64,000 bases of DNA from Gracilaria gracilis (GCA_030374805.1 JARGSG010000011.1:620001-684000), one strand, 5' to 3'. Counted from the first letter of the stretch, positions 41,843 through 54,447 are shown. A program made the numbers and translations. The notes: generated from the sequence alone by a model not told the origin.

Positions 41843-44800
41843 CGTAGGATACTTTCCAGCGTTCAACTGTCTCAATCCTTCATTTAGGTACTGCTTCAGG
41901 CTTTCAATCGCTATATTGCCATAAGTCTGTGCGACTCTATGCATTTTGTCGCACAGATATTTGCAATCGGAGTAAGCACCATACGATGAAATTTCGATTC
42001 TTCTCCTTGCCGTGAGCTGAGTAAGTAGCTTATTCACTTGTTCATCTGTTGTGATTTTTGCTTCTCCACTTCCAGGTTCTTTCTGCGTATGAGATGAGAG
42101 ATCTTCTATATTTGTCCCTGGTGTCTGCTCTCTAAGAGGCAGTATATTCTTTATGGTCCAGTCCATTGAATTACGGGGCCAATACGGGTGCCAGAGATGT
42201 GCGATGGAAATGTTTGGCGGGAGGGTGTTCCAAAATGGAGACCAGCGCCCCGCCACGTCGCTGAACACTGCGAACAAACGCGTCATGTGGGGACAAGTAA
42301 TCTCCCATGCAGTCATTTTCTGCAACTGCACTTCCCAGTAACCCTGTTTCCCAAAGTGTTGTGTTTCTGCAGATACACATTGTATGTGGTATTCGGGGTG
42401 GTGTCGGTGGGAGGATCAGTACCGCCATTTTTTCCAATCAATGTCAGTATTAATACGAATAGTGGTTGCCCTGAGGAGAATTGGAGATCGTCCACATCAA
42501 CAGTGTAATTGAAAGGAGCATCGCGTTTTGGCAGAACTGCAGCATTTGTTACAAAGTAACGGGAGGAATATCGGACGCTAAGGTCAAGAAACTTCTTGAC
42601 GCTGTAGCTATTGAAGCTATTGATGAAGGTATTTGCAAGTTCCTCAGACATCGGGAGTCCAGAGGTTAGCAATCGATTTCGCAGAGCGGTGTCTGCTAAT
42701 GTAGCTTTCATGCCACGGTCACGGCGTACGCGTTTCGCTATAGATTCCATTGCGATGGGTACCTCTGAGAATGAAACCCCACTGTTTAAGATATACTGAC
42801 GATACCTTGAGCTGAATGATTCGCAGTGACCGGTTCCTTGGAGAAAGAACCTGTGAGGAAGGTTAAAGTCCTTGCAGCAGCGCATTAGCATCGAAGGATT
42901 CTCCCTGTATAGAAACTTATACCATTATGGGAATGTCTTCCTGAATTGGTAAAATTATCTTTGATCAAACAGTTTCCTCCGTGCTTCGAAGTTATTCATA
43001 GTCGAAAATTCCCGGAGTACATGCAAATCAAGGTCCATTTCTTTGCCCATATCAGTCCTCCCCACGGACTTGCACCAGAGTTCTAAATTTATCCCCTGAT
43101 TATGCTTTAGGTGCCAATCGTCAAGTTGGATGTACGAGAAAAAGAACATTTGGCGTATAGCGGCAATCAATGAGTTGCTCTGATCCACGGTGATTGAAGA
43201 GGGAGATATGCATATGCATTCCTTAAATCTTTCTATTATGCACACCAAACTCGGAGCACTTTCGTTTCCTATGCATCCCATGAATACGGTAGTTAGGTTC
43301 CCATCATTATCCCGCCCATTGATACTTACGAGGGGGAGATTGAAACGGTTGGCGATTGCTTTGCAGTCCATCGAAACCCCTGGGACGATTCCGAACCGTT
43401 GGTAGTCTTCTACCCACTTCTCTAAACACTACGCGACGTACTGCAAACCATTTTCATCGTTTTTTCGACAGTGTACCTTATGCTTTGGATTCTGGTACAG
43501 TCTAAGACATTATTTTTGCTTGGAATACTAGGAATCGGACATATACCTCAAACGTTTGCGGAACAGCTCTTTGTCCACCATCACACCGTATTTGTGTTTG
43601 ATAACCTTTAGCACAACGTTTTACTGCAAATGGAACTCATTGCGTGGACGTCCTTCCTCTCGATTCATTTCGGGACTGAGCTTACATGGTAGGGCGCGGT
43701 TGCTCGCTGGATGGTTGCGGGGGGCTCTAGCGAGATCCAAGGAAAGTATATACTTCCGAACCCCTGACAGGGATAAACGAACTCTGTGCATTTTAAAACT
43801 ATAGGAGCATTTTCACTGTTCGTCGTACATTAACGAAAAGTTAAGATATCCGCGCAGTAATAATTTTCTCCCCTCGCCGTCGACAATGTACTTATAGTCC
43901 CGGATGAGCACTTTGAACCCGAAATGTTCAGATATGAACTGTAGATGTTGCAGAACGTCATGTTCAGCGCTGCCATCCATCTGGTCCAAATATGCTTCGA
44001 ACCCCCTCTGAATGCATTCCTAGGGGGTGTAACCCTCCTTCGAGGCTGAATTCTCAATCGTAGAATCTTTATCGGTTGTAATATACGGAATAGAAAGTCC
44101 AGCTCCCGGACCACGTGCTTTGTGTAGATTCTCTTCGTCTTCCTCTCTTGTTTCTACTGCAACCAAGGAGGGACACTGCTTTCGTTGGAGGAGGTCAGAA
44201 TTGTGATACAGTACTGGTGCACAATGGTATACGAACACGTACCTCCTTGCTCTGCTTCGCGCGTTGTTTTCTGACACGCTCTGTCAAATCGATGAAAGAA
44301 CTGTCATTGGATGCATTATTCTGAGTGTCTGGGGCAGGAGGGGGTACAGAACCTCTGTCCTCCTCCTCATGTACTGAGATGATATCCTAGCCCCGACTAG
44401 GTATCTCCCGGTTTTGAGTACCCATAAACTCAGCGTCGTTCCGCCTCTCTTTTGCGCAACAGAATGGACAAGAAGAAATTTTTTCCATGAAATTCTCTTC
44501 ATCTGTATCACCCGCATTTCCAGTAGGAGTGAGCGTAATGAACGGAATTTGCAGCAGAGAAAGTGTGCTCTTCTTTATATCTGCTCTAATATCCTCACCT
44601 CGTTTCTGTTTGTTACCCCGTTCCTTTCCCACGAGACGTTCGTGGTTGTGCATGTTGACCCCTGATAGTATCCAGCACTTCTCAGTCCAAAGTGCTTTGG
44701 CCATAAAGCGACCTTGTATCCTGTTCTCGGAGGTCTTTTTTAGTAGCGGAGACATCTTAACGTCACATTCAAATCATACTATGGAGATTTAGTCACCACT

Positions 44801-44979
44801 TTGGAAAATTGTACCCCGTACTCATAGCTCTCTACCCCACAGAGATCACGAACGTATCCTGGCCAATCCAAGATCGTCCCTGGCTTTGATGCAGTGTCAA
44901 GGACCTGGGAACCTCTTTTATCCTGCCAGCGTTGCTGAGATCCCTCACCATTCTTGGAACAAACTTCCCTGCCTGTCAA
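41843..44979 (-). pseudogene. Mutator-like (MULE) transposase with FAR1-type N-terminus and SWIM finger
   Basis: Read leftward over several frames. N-terminal FAR1/WRKY-GCM-like pieces: YVRDLCGVESYEYGVQFSK (about 44850) and WTEKCWILSGVNMHNHERL (about 44690). Then FEAYLDQMDG and FGFKVLIRDYKYIVDGEGR after an in-frame TAG. MULE core: MDCKAIANRFNLPLVSI (first Asp, 43371), PSSITVDQSNSLIAAI (second Asp), YIQLDDWHLKHNQG. A SWIM zinc finger is split by a frameshift: CSC near 42320 and ITCPHM near 42300. The 3' end runs into the terminus of copy 2 at 41842, so the true C-terminus has been cut off. Several stops and shifts: an old, dead transposase. Confidence 0.7.
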
Positions 44980-45012
44980 TGCGGAAACTCTCTCTCCTTT
45001 TTGATTAGATGT

Positions 45013-46067
45013 TCACAGGTCCTCCGACTCGGTTTGCTCTTCATTATTCTTCTGAGAAATCGCGGCTAGAAAAATCGTTTCCCGTGGCGAAGGACGCAGT
45101 TCCTCTCTTTGGATTGCTAATCCCTCATGTTTACGAGGCCCAAAATAGATCAGCTCAAGACGACAATGATGTATCTGAGACACTGAAAATTCTGTGCTCA
45201 CTGGGAGTAGATGACTCACTGCCATTATCATGCGTGTACGGGCTTCAACAGACGCCCAACGGTAACGTTCAGGGAGGTTCTCAGAATGACCCGGTAGGAA
45301 ATCTTCGTCAGGCATGACTCCTCGCGTGCGAGAGAAATGGTTCATCATCGCCATAATGTACGGTCCGCAGCTAAACAAATTGTTCTGAATCGTATACCCC
45401 AAAACATCGAGAACGTAGTTGGGCTTCTCCGAAGTCCATTCTTTCTGCTCTCCAAGAGCATGATTAATCGTTGCCGTAATCAAACCCCTGCACTTCTCTG
45501 GACATTCTAACCTCAAACTATCTGCCCAATAGATGCTCCATTTTCTTCCTTCCTTTCGGAGTGCGACAAAAACTCCGCAATGAACGCGTTCTACATTCAC
45601 AGGGGCAACAAAAGTACATATTTCTGTGGGACCAAGATAGAGCTTCGTACTAAATCGTTCCTTGTAACGATCAATAATCTTCAATTTCCTGCCCAGGGAT
45701 TGACTTTCGAACACATTTGATATATCTGGTAGAGTACATCCAGTAGCTCCGGTCAGGAGAACTGCACCACTCTTCAGTTGGAATTTAAAACTCTTGCATC
45801 CAAAGGAATATTGCATAACCAATTCCTTTCCCGCGCGGAGCATACGAGATTGGGTCTTATCTTGCCCTTTGCGTTTCTAGCACTTTCATTTTGGGATATT
45901 AGATAACGGCAAAGGCCTCTCAATTCATTGAAACCTTTTGGGTTGCAACGATTAAACTGCACAAAAGTGTATTTTGCTACATTTCGGAGAAAAGGATAGA
46001 TGAGTCTCACTGTATCACGTATAATTTTCTTCTGCTTTGGAGTGAGAACTTTGTCTGGTTCTTGCAC
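45013..46067 (-). pseudogene. Ulp1-type (C48) cysteine protease of the MULE
   Basis: The main frame runs from 45843 to 45013; a preceding frame (46067-45774) supplies a helical N-terminal part. Catalytic layout of Ulp1/SENP proteases: VHCGVFVAL (His), YWADSLRLE (Asp), and IQNNLFSCGPYIMAMMNHF (Gln and Cys). In cells these proteases process SUMO. In many Mutator-like elements a Ulp1 domain accompanies the transposase, and the transposase lies directly downstream on the same strand here. A frameshift near 45800 separates the two parts; the catalytic frame itself is open. Confidence 0.7.
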
Positions 46068-46175
46068 TGATTTAAGAACTACATCTACACTTTTCTTGGG
46101 TAGAATGTTACTGTCTACCTTGTACCTCGAATTTTCGTTTCAAGATTCGAAAAAGTTGACCACAAAGGTATCCAA

Positions 46176-47247
46176 TTAGTGTTTTGCAGGATAGTGCACA
46201 TACGGATCATTTTCGTCCTTCAATTTTTTCTTGGCAATGAGAAAACTAGTATCGAGATTGGTGAACTTTGAGCAAGCGTTGTCAAGGTCTACGCGTGTTT
46301 TTGTTGATACCAACGATTGCGGATCTACCGTGCACCATGTGCCCGATTTAGGAAGCCTACGCGTGTTTTCGTCCATACCGACAATGGCGGGTGTTCGATA
46401 CCGACGATTGCGGATGTACCGAGATAGGATATATAATATACCCTATACCCAACCTCAGATGTACCCAAACTGTCTCTGTAAGTCATTTGGAGACGAAATG
46501 TAATTATTTTGAACAGATAAAAAGCTTTTGAGATTTTCAAACTTTTTCTAAAGTTTTTTTGCATTGCAGTGAAATCCGATGTCAGATGAGTTCATGCTAT
46601 TCAAAAAGGTCTCAAAATATGTGCTCCTTGCAAACACCCAAATATTTCCGCATCAGGTTTGACATTAAATATCAGGTTGGTTCATTTCAATGTCTATTTA
46701 CTTAGTTTTAATCACACAAAAGTAATACTTTTATATCAATTGTGCAATCTAAATAGACACTTACATAATTTGAAACACGAACTAACAATTTATGTTGCTT
46801 AATATTTTCTGAGAAAATTCTATGCAGCTCTAATAACTTACGTACAAAGTTTTCTCTTTTTTGCATTCTAAGATATACTCAAGTTTATTTTTGTGCCCCA
46901 AATTTCAATAACTATATCCAACATCCAAACGACGCATAAATACTGCACAACGCAGTCGAACGGATCATTCAATCAAAACATTCTACAACGAACACGTAAA
47001 CGTTACACAGGTGTTATGTTTAGAAATAAGCACCAATGAGCTCAAGCTGGAGCTGTGGATGGCGTTGGTGCCGTTACGTACGCTGTTAGGATTTTCCCTA
47101 AACCACTTATACCCACTAACTGTTGTGCTAGCTCTTCGATATTCACTTTCTTCCGGGTAAATCCGCTTCAAAAATCACAAGAGCCGCTGAGAATTTCAGA
47201 CCTCTATTTACTAACTAGACATTCATCCAGCTTTCATCCCTCTACAT
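46176..47247. other. AT-rich non-coding stretch
   Basis: No gene seen. A short direct repeat with CTACGCGTGTTTTCGTCCATACC-like units occurs at about 46290-46410 (ACGCGTGTTTT.GT twice about 67 bp apart). The part from 46500 to 47000 is strongly AT-rich and precedes the orphan ORF at 47.3 kb, just as an AT-rich stretch precedes its relative at 11.7 kb. Confidence 0.45.
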
Positions 47248-47658
47248 TTGATTCTCAAACAGTTTGAAATCAATGTTCGGGACCTAGTGTCTATTGAAGC
47301 GTCTCAAAACTGTGCTACCAGTCACTTCCGGAAATCCGAAATACTCTTCGAAAAGAAGAATGGAAAGTACAAGATCTCTCGGAACATCTTGGCAGAGCAT
47401 TGTGAAGTATTTGACACATCACCGCCGTATCTCCCAACTCATGAACATGAATTTTCCTCCTTCACAAATTTGGAAGGCTACGGATTGACAGAAGAGACAT
47501 TTTGTGAAACATCACCGTATTCTATGAGATCAAATGCCATACGAACTTCATCAGTATATATACTCGGTTATCGTCTGCCAGTGACAAGAAAGTCATATTT
47601 CTGTTCTGGTATAAAGTGTTGTGCGACAAGAGGCAAGCGATTTCATGCAGGCCTCTAG
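47248..47658 (+). CDS. Second member of the GYGLTEETF ORF family
   Basis: Open frame of 136 codons without a clear ATG (opening codon TTG), so it may be an exon or a fragment. It shares SEILFEKKNGKY, EVFDTSPPYLPT, NLEGYGLTEETF and SPYSMRS with the ORF at 11695-12003 (about 45% identical over about 65 residues by eye). It lies on the strand opposite to the MULE genes. Function unknown. Confidence 0.35.
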   Translation: MILKQFEINVRDLVSIEASQNCATSHFRKSEILFEKKNGKYKISRNILAEHCEVFDTSPPYLPTHEHEFSSFTNLEGYGLTEETFCETSPYSMRSNAIRTSSVYILGYRLPVTRKSYFCSGIKCCATRGKRFHAGL

Positions 47659-47720
47659 AGATCACATTCGGGAGAGTGTCCTGAAAGCTTTGTTGAAACC
47701 AGGAGAAGCGATAATCATTC

Positions 47721-48926
47721 TTACATTTCACCGCTTGAAGATTTAGGACTTCGATTTCTGCCATCGTGTAAAAACTCTTCGGCGTTTTCAGACCCGTGCG
47801 TGCGTTGCGCTTCCGAAACCAAATCCTCTGGCAAAATCTCCTTACGTATTGTAGGCGACGTCTCTTGGTTCTGTGCGGCAGCTGTCTCTCCAAAATCTCC
47901 CCATCCTGCCCATTCACCTTCGCTAGGTTCCGCACCACAGTCTTGAATACCAGAACTACCCAGTTCCTGTCCTGCTGAGTCCACACGAACATCAAAGCAT
48001 GCCGAATCAGGTTCAACAGGGTTTGGAGATCCTTGCGCCGGGTTATGTTCTTCTTCTGGCACAGGAGACTATCCCTCACCATACGGCACAGACTCAGTTT
48101 CTTTTTGCTCAAAAATTTGATGCTTAGCAACGTCTCCAAGTATTGGTGTTTTCTTAGTTTTTTGCTCGACTTCTAAACCGAGCGAGTGAGGCGAAGACTG
48201 TTTCGCGCTCTCCGTTAATCCGTCTGAACCAATTTCGTCTGGGCTCTGCTGAGAAGGCAAATCGCTAATATCTGTCCATTCTCTCGATGCTCCCTCATCA
48301 TTCACGACTTCACCAACCTCTTCTACGGATGGAGGCACCGCAACGTTTTTGTCTTCCACCCCAAATGCCGTTTCAATTGCCTGAGACCAGACTTTGGCGG
48401 TTTCAGTGACCCCATTCTGCCTCTTGACTTCTGGGACAACGTTTGTACTGTTTTCAGTCGGATCCCGATCGACCAAGCTTTCTTCGTCCAAGAATTGTGT
48501 CATAGAAGTGGTACTACATCTCCCATGTTACGGTGCACGTAGAAATGAAATTGTCTCTGTTGACTCCAATTGAGGGTGTTCGGCATTTTTATCTAGAGTC
48601 TTCCCGAAGGTACAACCTGACTCCATCGCCATTAATGTGTCATCACGTTTCTCCCAACCTCCCAAGGCCGCGGAATCAATCACTCTCTCGCCTTCGCGCT
48701 CGCTTAGTTCATTGTCATTTGGACCGAAAACCGCTTTGAATTGCTCATCCAGAAATACCTCGTGTTCAACATTTGCTTTATCGGGATGCTTCTTTTCTGA
48801 GATATATACATTCGTTCCCACTGCGGATGTGTCTTCCAATACCTTCGGCTCTTCATGCTGAACGACACTCTCCCCGGAAGATGCCGTTGAGGAGTGGATT
48901 TCGCCGACCAAGCGGTAATCTTGCAT
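47721..48926 (-). pseudogene. Acidic ORF interrupted by two stops
   Basis: A single frame from the ATG at 48926 to 47721 (about 400 codons) with a TAA at 48528 and a TAG at 48069. It is rich in Glu, Asp and Ser, with isolated tryptophans in acidic settings (SREWTDISDL, EWAGWGDFGE). No domain recognised. It lies on the same strand as the Ulp1 protease and MULE transposase and may be an accessory ORF of that element. Its start lies only about 20 bp from the left end of the DIRS-class retrotransposon. Confidence 0.35.
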
Positions 48927-48948
48927 CTCGAGCTATCTTGGTGAGGTT

Positions 48949-49110
48949 TATCGGGTTTCGAGGCACGCGGAAAAGAATTTATTTGCAGGTTCAAGCGCTG
49001 CCCCAAGCCGCGCCGTCTTCACCTCCGCCGAGCAGCTTCGGCACGAGCGACGGCGGCTTGGCACAGAGACACTACCGGCGTTCTTCTTTTCCGTCGGCGC
49101 TTGCTCGCAT
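48949..49110 (+). repeat. Split repeat A1
   Basis: Starts TTTCGAGGCACGCGGAAAAG, followed by AATTTATTTGCAGGTTCAAG; same block as A2 at 54590-54760, with scattered substitutions. 5' terminal repeat of the YR retrotransposon. Confidence 0.85.
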
Positions 49111-49844
49111 TTCTTTACGCGTCGAGCACGCGACCCTCCCGGCACACGATTCAAGCTCCGTGCAGGCAACAGCCCAGCGCTCACCCTGTTGAAAGTAAAT
49201 GACCACCGGTAACATTGGATTCTCCCTTCGCCCCTTTCTCTTCGCCCTCTCTTTGCCATTCGGCCTTGAAATCGTGTGTCGCCTCATACCGACGTGGTCA
49301 GGCATCGACTTGCGCAGTTTACTCTCGGTGTGCGTGCACCCACGTGACGAAAACATTATAACCACACTTGACCGTTTCAAACTTTCATTCATCTTGGAAT
49401 TGTTGGGGCCTTGTCAATGACACTTTACGTCAAGTGTGTGTAGTACATTTTCCGACAAACATCTTCACACTCAACAGTGGACGCGTCAAACCGTATACCG
49501 CCGCCGCGATAACCGACATAGAATAAAATCACCGTCAAGATCACAACATATGTTGCACAGATCACCTTCCTATAATCTTTACAGAGCGCCAGAATCACAC
49601 CCCAGCAAGCACGACACGCTCGCAGCGGCGCAAACAAACAACCCCGGATCAAAACCATTCGAACGAAGCAACTGGATTCACAAAGCTCACCGCTATAAAA
49701 GACATCTTCAAACTGGTTGCCGTGTTAACCATAGCAAACTTTGAACACCACTGGTTTAGAAACCGAATACGCCAGCCATACGAGGACTCTTACAGGAAGC
49801 CTTGCCATCAGATTTCCACCCCCTGCTTTCGTCTTCTCTCAATC

Positions 49845-51041
49845 ATGGCTACCGAACAGCAATCCACGTTAGACATCGTCAACTGCGCCCTCTCGGAACT
49901 AATCAGTGCGTCATACGACGCTATCAAAGCCGCTCTCGAGGGACGCAACCCACTACCTGCCACCACCACTCCGTCAGGTAACGAACTGCTTCCGGCCGCC
50001 GTTCAACCCAGGGATGCCGCAAAGCAAAACCCTCATCTACAGACGCCCGAAACGGCAATGAAAAAGATTCTCTCGCTCAAAGTCGCCGAAATATCTAGCC
50101 AAGCCCAGTCCGAACCAGCCGCACTTCTGGCTCTCATGGTTCGCGCTCACTAATACGATCCCAGCCTTCCTGGTCCCCCGCCTATTCTCAACCCATCCGA
50201 GATTTCGGCAGCGATCATGGTATGGAAGCTAAAGTGTCTCGAAAAGATACAGAACAATCAAGTGCCTCCGAGCGCCGTTCTTTTCATCGATGAGCCTGCC
50301 CCACTTCTTCATCCAGATAACCTGGGCTTGCTTCTGGCAACCCCCAACAGCAACATCCAAAGGCAGCCCCACTCCTCCCCAAACGAAGTGCCATCACGCC
50401 CCCACAAGAAGACCAAGGCTGCCGTGACAGTCGGAGGCATCGTCATTAGCGACGAAAACGGGAAGAGCACAAGCATCCGGCCTCCTACCATGGGTCCTTA
50501 CCCATCCAGGACAAACCAAAAACCACCTTTCTGCGTCTCGGAATTGGTAGGCGCAAAGCTTCTTCGCGCCTTACTACAAAGAGGCCGTTGCCTGGAATCC
50601 ACAGTCGCAGACGTAAACTGGTTCAGAGGACAGAAGGGAGAGCTCATGGCAGCCGAAGCCGAGACGTATTTCCTAGCTCGAATCCTGCACCTCGCACTGC
50701 AGGACTTCGAGAAAATGGAGACGGCCCTCGAGACTTGCTCTTGGACGGAAATCGCGATAAGGCGTTTATATGCACTGATATATGTGGAGAACAAAATGAG
50801 GACAATAAGTATACCCCGAGCTACAGCATTGATAGCCGGTACGTCGATACTCGACACAAATCCGGGCACGCCAGCTCTGCTTCCCGAGTACCGCAGCGCC
50901 CTTGCGCGCACTCTAGCCCTGAATGCGAAGGCGCAAAACGCATTCAAGTCAATCAAGGCCAGTCAAGCGAAGCCGAATTATCCAACTCGAAACCCACACC
51001 GAGATCGTTCGGATGCACCAAAAGACCCCAACCGTCAGTAA
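49845..51041 (+). pseudogene. Gag-like ORF1 of the YR retrotransposon
   Basis: ATG at 49845 (MATEQQSTLDIVNCALSEL). One frame to 51041 (about 398 codons) with a single in-frame TAA at 50151. No zinc knuckle visible; a helical second half (DFEKMETALETCSWTEIAIR, ALARTLALNAKAQNAFKSI). Position between A1 and the reverse transcriptase identifies it as the structural ORF. It overlaps the beginning of the pol region in another frame, as is common in this class. Confidence 0.55.
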
Positions 51042-51375
51042 CGGCCCCACCTCAAGTTCGATATACAGCTACATCCCTCACGTATCTACACCCAAGTGCC
51101 TGCATTTTCCGTCTCCCTCCTCCCACCCGCGAGGTTACATCCACCGTTTACCCCGCAGCCATCCGATCCTTGAATAACATGTTCTTACGGCATGAAAACA
51201 TCCTCCGCAGGAGAGCGTCGAAGGTCAACCGACATTTCCAACCCATCCCTCAAGCGACAGCCTCCCAAAACGCCTGCCTCTGCTCCATCTCCGCCCGCCT
51301 CCCCTCCCTACCTCCTCTGCCGAACAACCTCAGGCAACTGTTGCAAATAACCCTACCAACCTTACCCTCAAAGAT

Positions 51376-51480
51376 GATATTGAATACATCGAAGCATCTT
51401 TCGATCCAGAAAAATTGCTGCTCTCCAATCACCGCGGACGCTTCGCTATCATCTCACCCGACTCTGTCGACCTCCCTGAC

Positions 51481-51516
<36 letters not shown>

Positions 51517-53320
51517 CAACTCCTCCTCCTACGAATGGGAGCAAGACCTTCCAAATGAATCAGTCGAGCTGTTTCGCTCTCTGAAAAGGAAGGTTTTCGT
51601 GCTTCCCCTTGTGAAGGCCCTTTTCTCAAAAACAACTCCCAAACCTCGCCTGTGTTGCCAACAAAACAGATACTTAGAACTCCTGAACCGTATGAACAGC
51701 TCGGGAATGCATTCATGGTCTATCGTACAAATGGAACCGGCCCACACCAAACGGCTTTCAGACTTCCTTACCATGACCTTGTTTGCCGTCACCAGATCAG
51801 AATCTTGCCAACGGCTTATATGCTGGCCCAGGAACCAGACCCAATACATGCCTGATCCCCCCCATACCCCCCTGCCTACTCCCGACCTCTTCAAAAGAGT
51901 CATGCAAACCACCGCTTCGCTCTCATCTATCTACCTCGACATCGCCAATATGTTTCATACAGTAAGGCTCCCCGAATGGCTCGCACGCTTGTTTCCCTTA
52001 CCGGTTGTTTGCTTCGGTAACCTCCCTGTCTCCTTACAAAGAAGCATACAAGGACTCCTCAAGGTGCGCCCGGAACAAAGTGACCGCATGCGCCCTTGCC
52101 AGAGCACCTTGCCTATGGGCTTTAAGTGGGCAGTGTATATCGCTCATCACGTGGTCTCTTCCGCGCTTCGCGAGGCATACAGCCGCTTCCGCCTCACATT
52201 ACCCTTCGCTGAGGAAGACCCCGCCCACCTCCTCACACTCACACAGTCACAGGCAGCTCATGTGCTTTCAAATCGATATGTACTACTCCTGCACATAATC
52301 GACGATGTCAATACTGTGTTCGCTGGGTGGGAGTCAAGCTTAGTACAGAGTTTTAACGTTGCACTTCTAGCATCACTAGAACGCAGGCAGCTACCAGTCA
52401 AATGGTCGACGTCATCAACCCCAGGGAGCCCGAAGCGCGTCAAGATTAAGTTCATTGGATGGGACTGGAATCCTCTGCATGAATTAGTAGCGCCCCCGCC
52501 GGGCAAACTGATGGAAACAATACATAGCCTGAAGATGCTCTCTGCCGCTCTGCGCAGCTCTGAATTCATACAAATTAATGCCAACGCCCTTCACGCTATT
52601 CAGCGCGTCGTGAAAAAACCTACATGGATATCGCTCGCAAACCGACCGTTACTCTCTTTGCTCTCCGACACCTTCCACATGCTCACCCACGGCGCACGCC
52701 AACCGTACCTTCTCAATCGCTCAGCCTCAGAACTATTGCATCTCGCCAACTTGCTGCCCATGTCGCGATTCAGTTTAACAACCCCATGGTGCACTATCGT
52801 TGTGGCCTTCGACGCGTCAAAAAAGAAAGGTGCCGTGGTCTACACCGTTGTTGCAGAAAGCGATGTAGAAGCGTTGTAGCGCGCCGGCGCCCTGCGCACT
52901 GCTGCGAACCGCGACGAACGCCTCGGTAGTGAGGAGGGAAATCGATGCGACCTAGGACCCAACGCGGCCTTGCCACATCTCCGAAGCCGAGAATTGGAAC
53001 ACTTCGTTCACCGTCAAACATGGACAACGGCGTTTTCTCACGCCTGGAAAGAAGACTAGCACATCAAGCTGTTGGAAGGAAAAACGGCGGTACTGGCCAT
53101 CCGCTGGCTGATCTCACGGAAAATAACGAAAATAAGATTTCTTTTTCTCTCCGACTCCGCGGTCGTCACCGGATGCCTAAACAAAGGCCGCTCCTCAAGT
53201 TCGCCGCTAAATCGTATCGCAAGGAAATTTGGATCAGCATGTATAGCGGCCGATCTACACGTGAGCGTGGCATACATCCACACATCAGTAAATCCGGCAG
53301 ACGAACCGTCACGCATTTGA
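51376..53320 (+). pseudogene. Reverse transcriptase-RNase H of the YR retrotransposon
   Basis: Upstream of the poly-C tract the coding-like frame is DIEYIEASFDPEKLLLSNH; after the tract the frame differs by one. RT motifs: IYLDIANMFHTVRLPEW (motif A Asp), STLPMGFKWAVYIAHHVV (B), LLHIIDDVNTVFAG (C, the catalytic Asp pair), KFIGWDWNPLHEL (E). RNase H begins TIVVAFDASKKKGAVVYTVV. In-frame TAG codons at 52877 and 53057 interrupt it, and the rest follows in the same frame: LFLSDSAVVTGCLNKGRSSS and YIHTSVNPADEPSR. Catalytic acids are present, but the stops make it defective. Confidence 0.8.
51482..51515 (+). repeat. Poly-C homopolymer of 34 bases inside pol
   Basis: Uninterrupted C run within a coding region, encoding polyproline in every frame. 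The protein-like frames before and after it are out of phase, so slippage or assembly error in the run probably changed its length. Confidence 0.9.
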
Positions 53321-53544
53321 ACGAGAACCGCTGCCATTCTCCGCGTCGCGCGAGTGCTCTGTCTCAAGCCGTAGCTTTGCTGCAACGTATGCTGCTCAAC
53401 GGGGATGGACTTCGTCCCGCAGAATCGAGGCACTCCTCGCACGTACCATTGGAAGCACTAAATAGGATTGTTCGCGCTACGAACCCTCCCCCCAAAATAC
53501 CCATAACAGCGGGAAGCTTCTTTGAAAAGCGCCGTCTAATCACC

Positions 53545-54447
53545 ATGAGTGCGAAACCAGCGACAATCGCACAATACTGTAAGGCAGTGGACTCATTCAC
53601 GGCTATTCACTCGGGGAACTTTCAACACCTTGACCACCTTGACCAAACAATAGAGGAATACATAACCCACATATACGAAACAAACCCCAGGGCTGTAAGG
53701 AAACAAGAAGTAACCAACCTTTTGTGTGGATTGCCCCTAATTGACGCGAGAAAAAAGACCTGCCTACCGCTCTCACACCGCAGTCTTAAGAGATGGAATA
53801 AATGCCATGTTCCCCAACCATCCACGCCATTTACGCAACAGCTGGCTTACGCATTTATCATGAAGATGTTGTCAATCGGTGAGTCAGAGAGCGCAGTGTG
53901 TCTTGCCCTTTGTTGGGCCGGATATTCGAGAGTGAATGAAGCACTCTCTCTCGAAAGAGAAAACGTGGCTCTACCAGGGAATTGCAGGACTACCGCGTAT
54001 GGTCGTAATGTGGCCGATGTTGCAATTGTAAATGCGAAAACGGGTGCGCTTCAATTCGTCGCGCTTTCGGATCAGGTCTGCGTCTTGATTCTAATTGGTT
54101 ACTGCACTCGCTTGGGGAAAGACAATGGTAGTATGTACAGCATAAAGTACCCCAAGTACGCGTCAGTATTCAAGATAATACGTGCCTTCTTTAACGTTAC
54201 ACATTTAAAGTTTACTACACATTCAGCCAGAATTGGCGGAGCTCTACATGATTTCATGACCGGAAAACCTGCTAAAGATATTGCATTGATGGGACGTTGG
54301 AACTCTATAAGTTCACTTCGACATTACCTAACTACTGGTCGCGGTTGGCTGGTACAAATGAAAATAGCGGATGCAGATCTCAGAAATGTCGACGCCTGGC
54401 ATGCAAACCTCATGCAAGTAACCAATCGCTATCGCAGATGTGTCTAG
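53545..54447 (+). CDS. Tyrosine recombinase of the YR retrotransposon
   Basis: 300 codons from the ATG at 53545; the frame is open further upstream, overlapping RNase H. N-terminal SAM-like domain (PATIAQYCKAVDSF). Catalytic domain: WAGYSRVNEALSLERENV (first Arg), HSARIGGALHDFMTG (HxxR), IALMGRWNSISSLRHYLTTG (Trp in the second-His position and the Tyr nucleophile). This is the R-HxxR-(H/W)-Y set of the family. It would catalyse integration of the circular DNA intermediate. Apparently intact, and 71% or so similar by eye over its core to the ORF at 63134-64000. Confidence 0.85.
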   Translation: MSAKPATIAQYCKAVDSFTAIHSGNFQHLDHLDQTIEEYITHIYETNPRAVRKQEVTNLLCGLPLIDARKKTCLPLSHRSLKRWNKCHVPQPSTPFTQQLAYAFIMKMLSIGESESAVCLALCWAGYSRVNEALSLERENVALPGNCRTTAYGRNVADVAIVNAKTGALQFVALSDQVCVLILIGYCTRLGKDNGSMYSIKYPKYASVFKIIRAFFNVTHLKFTTHSARIGGALHDFMTGKPAKDIALMGRWNSISSLRHYLTTGRGWLVQMKIADADLRNVDAWHANLMQVTNRYRRCV

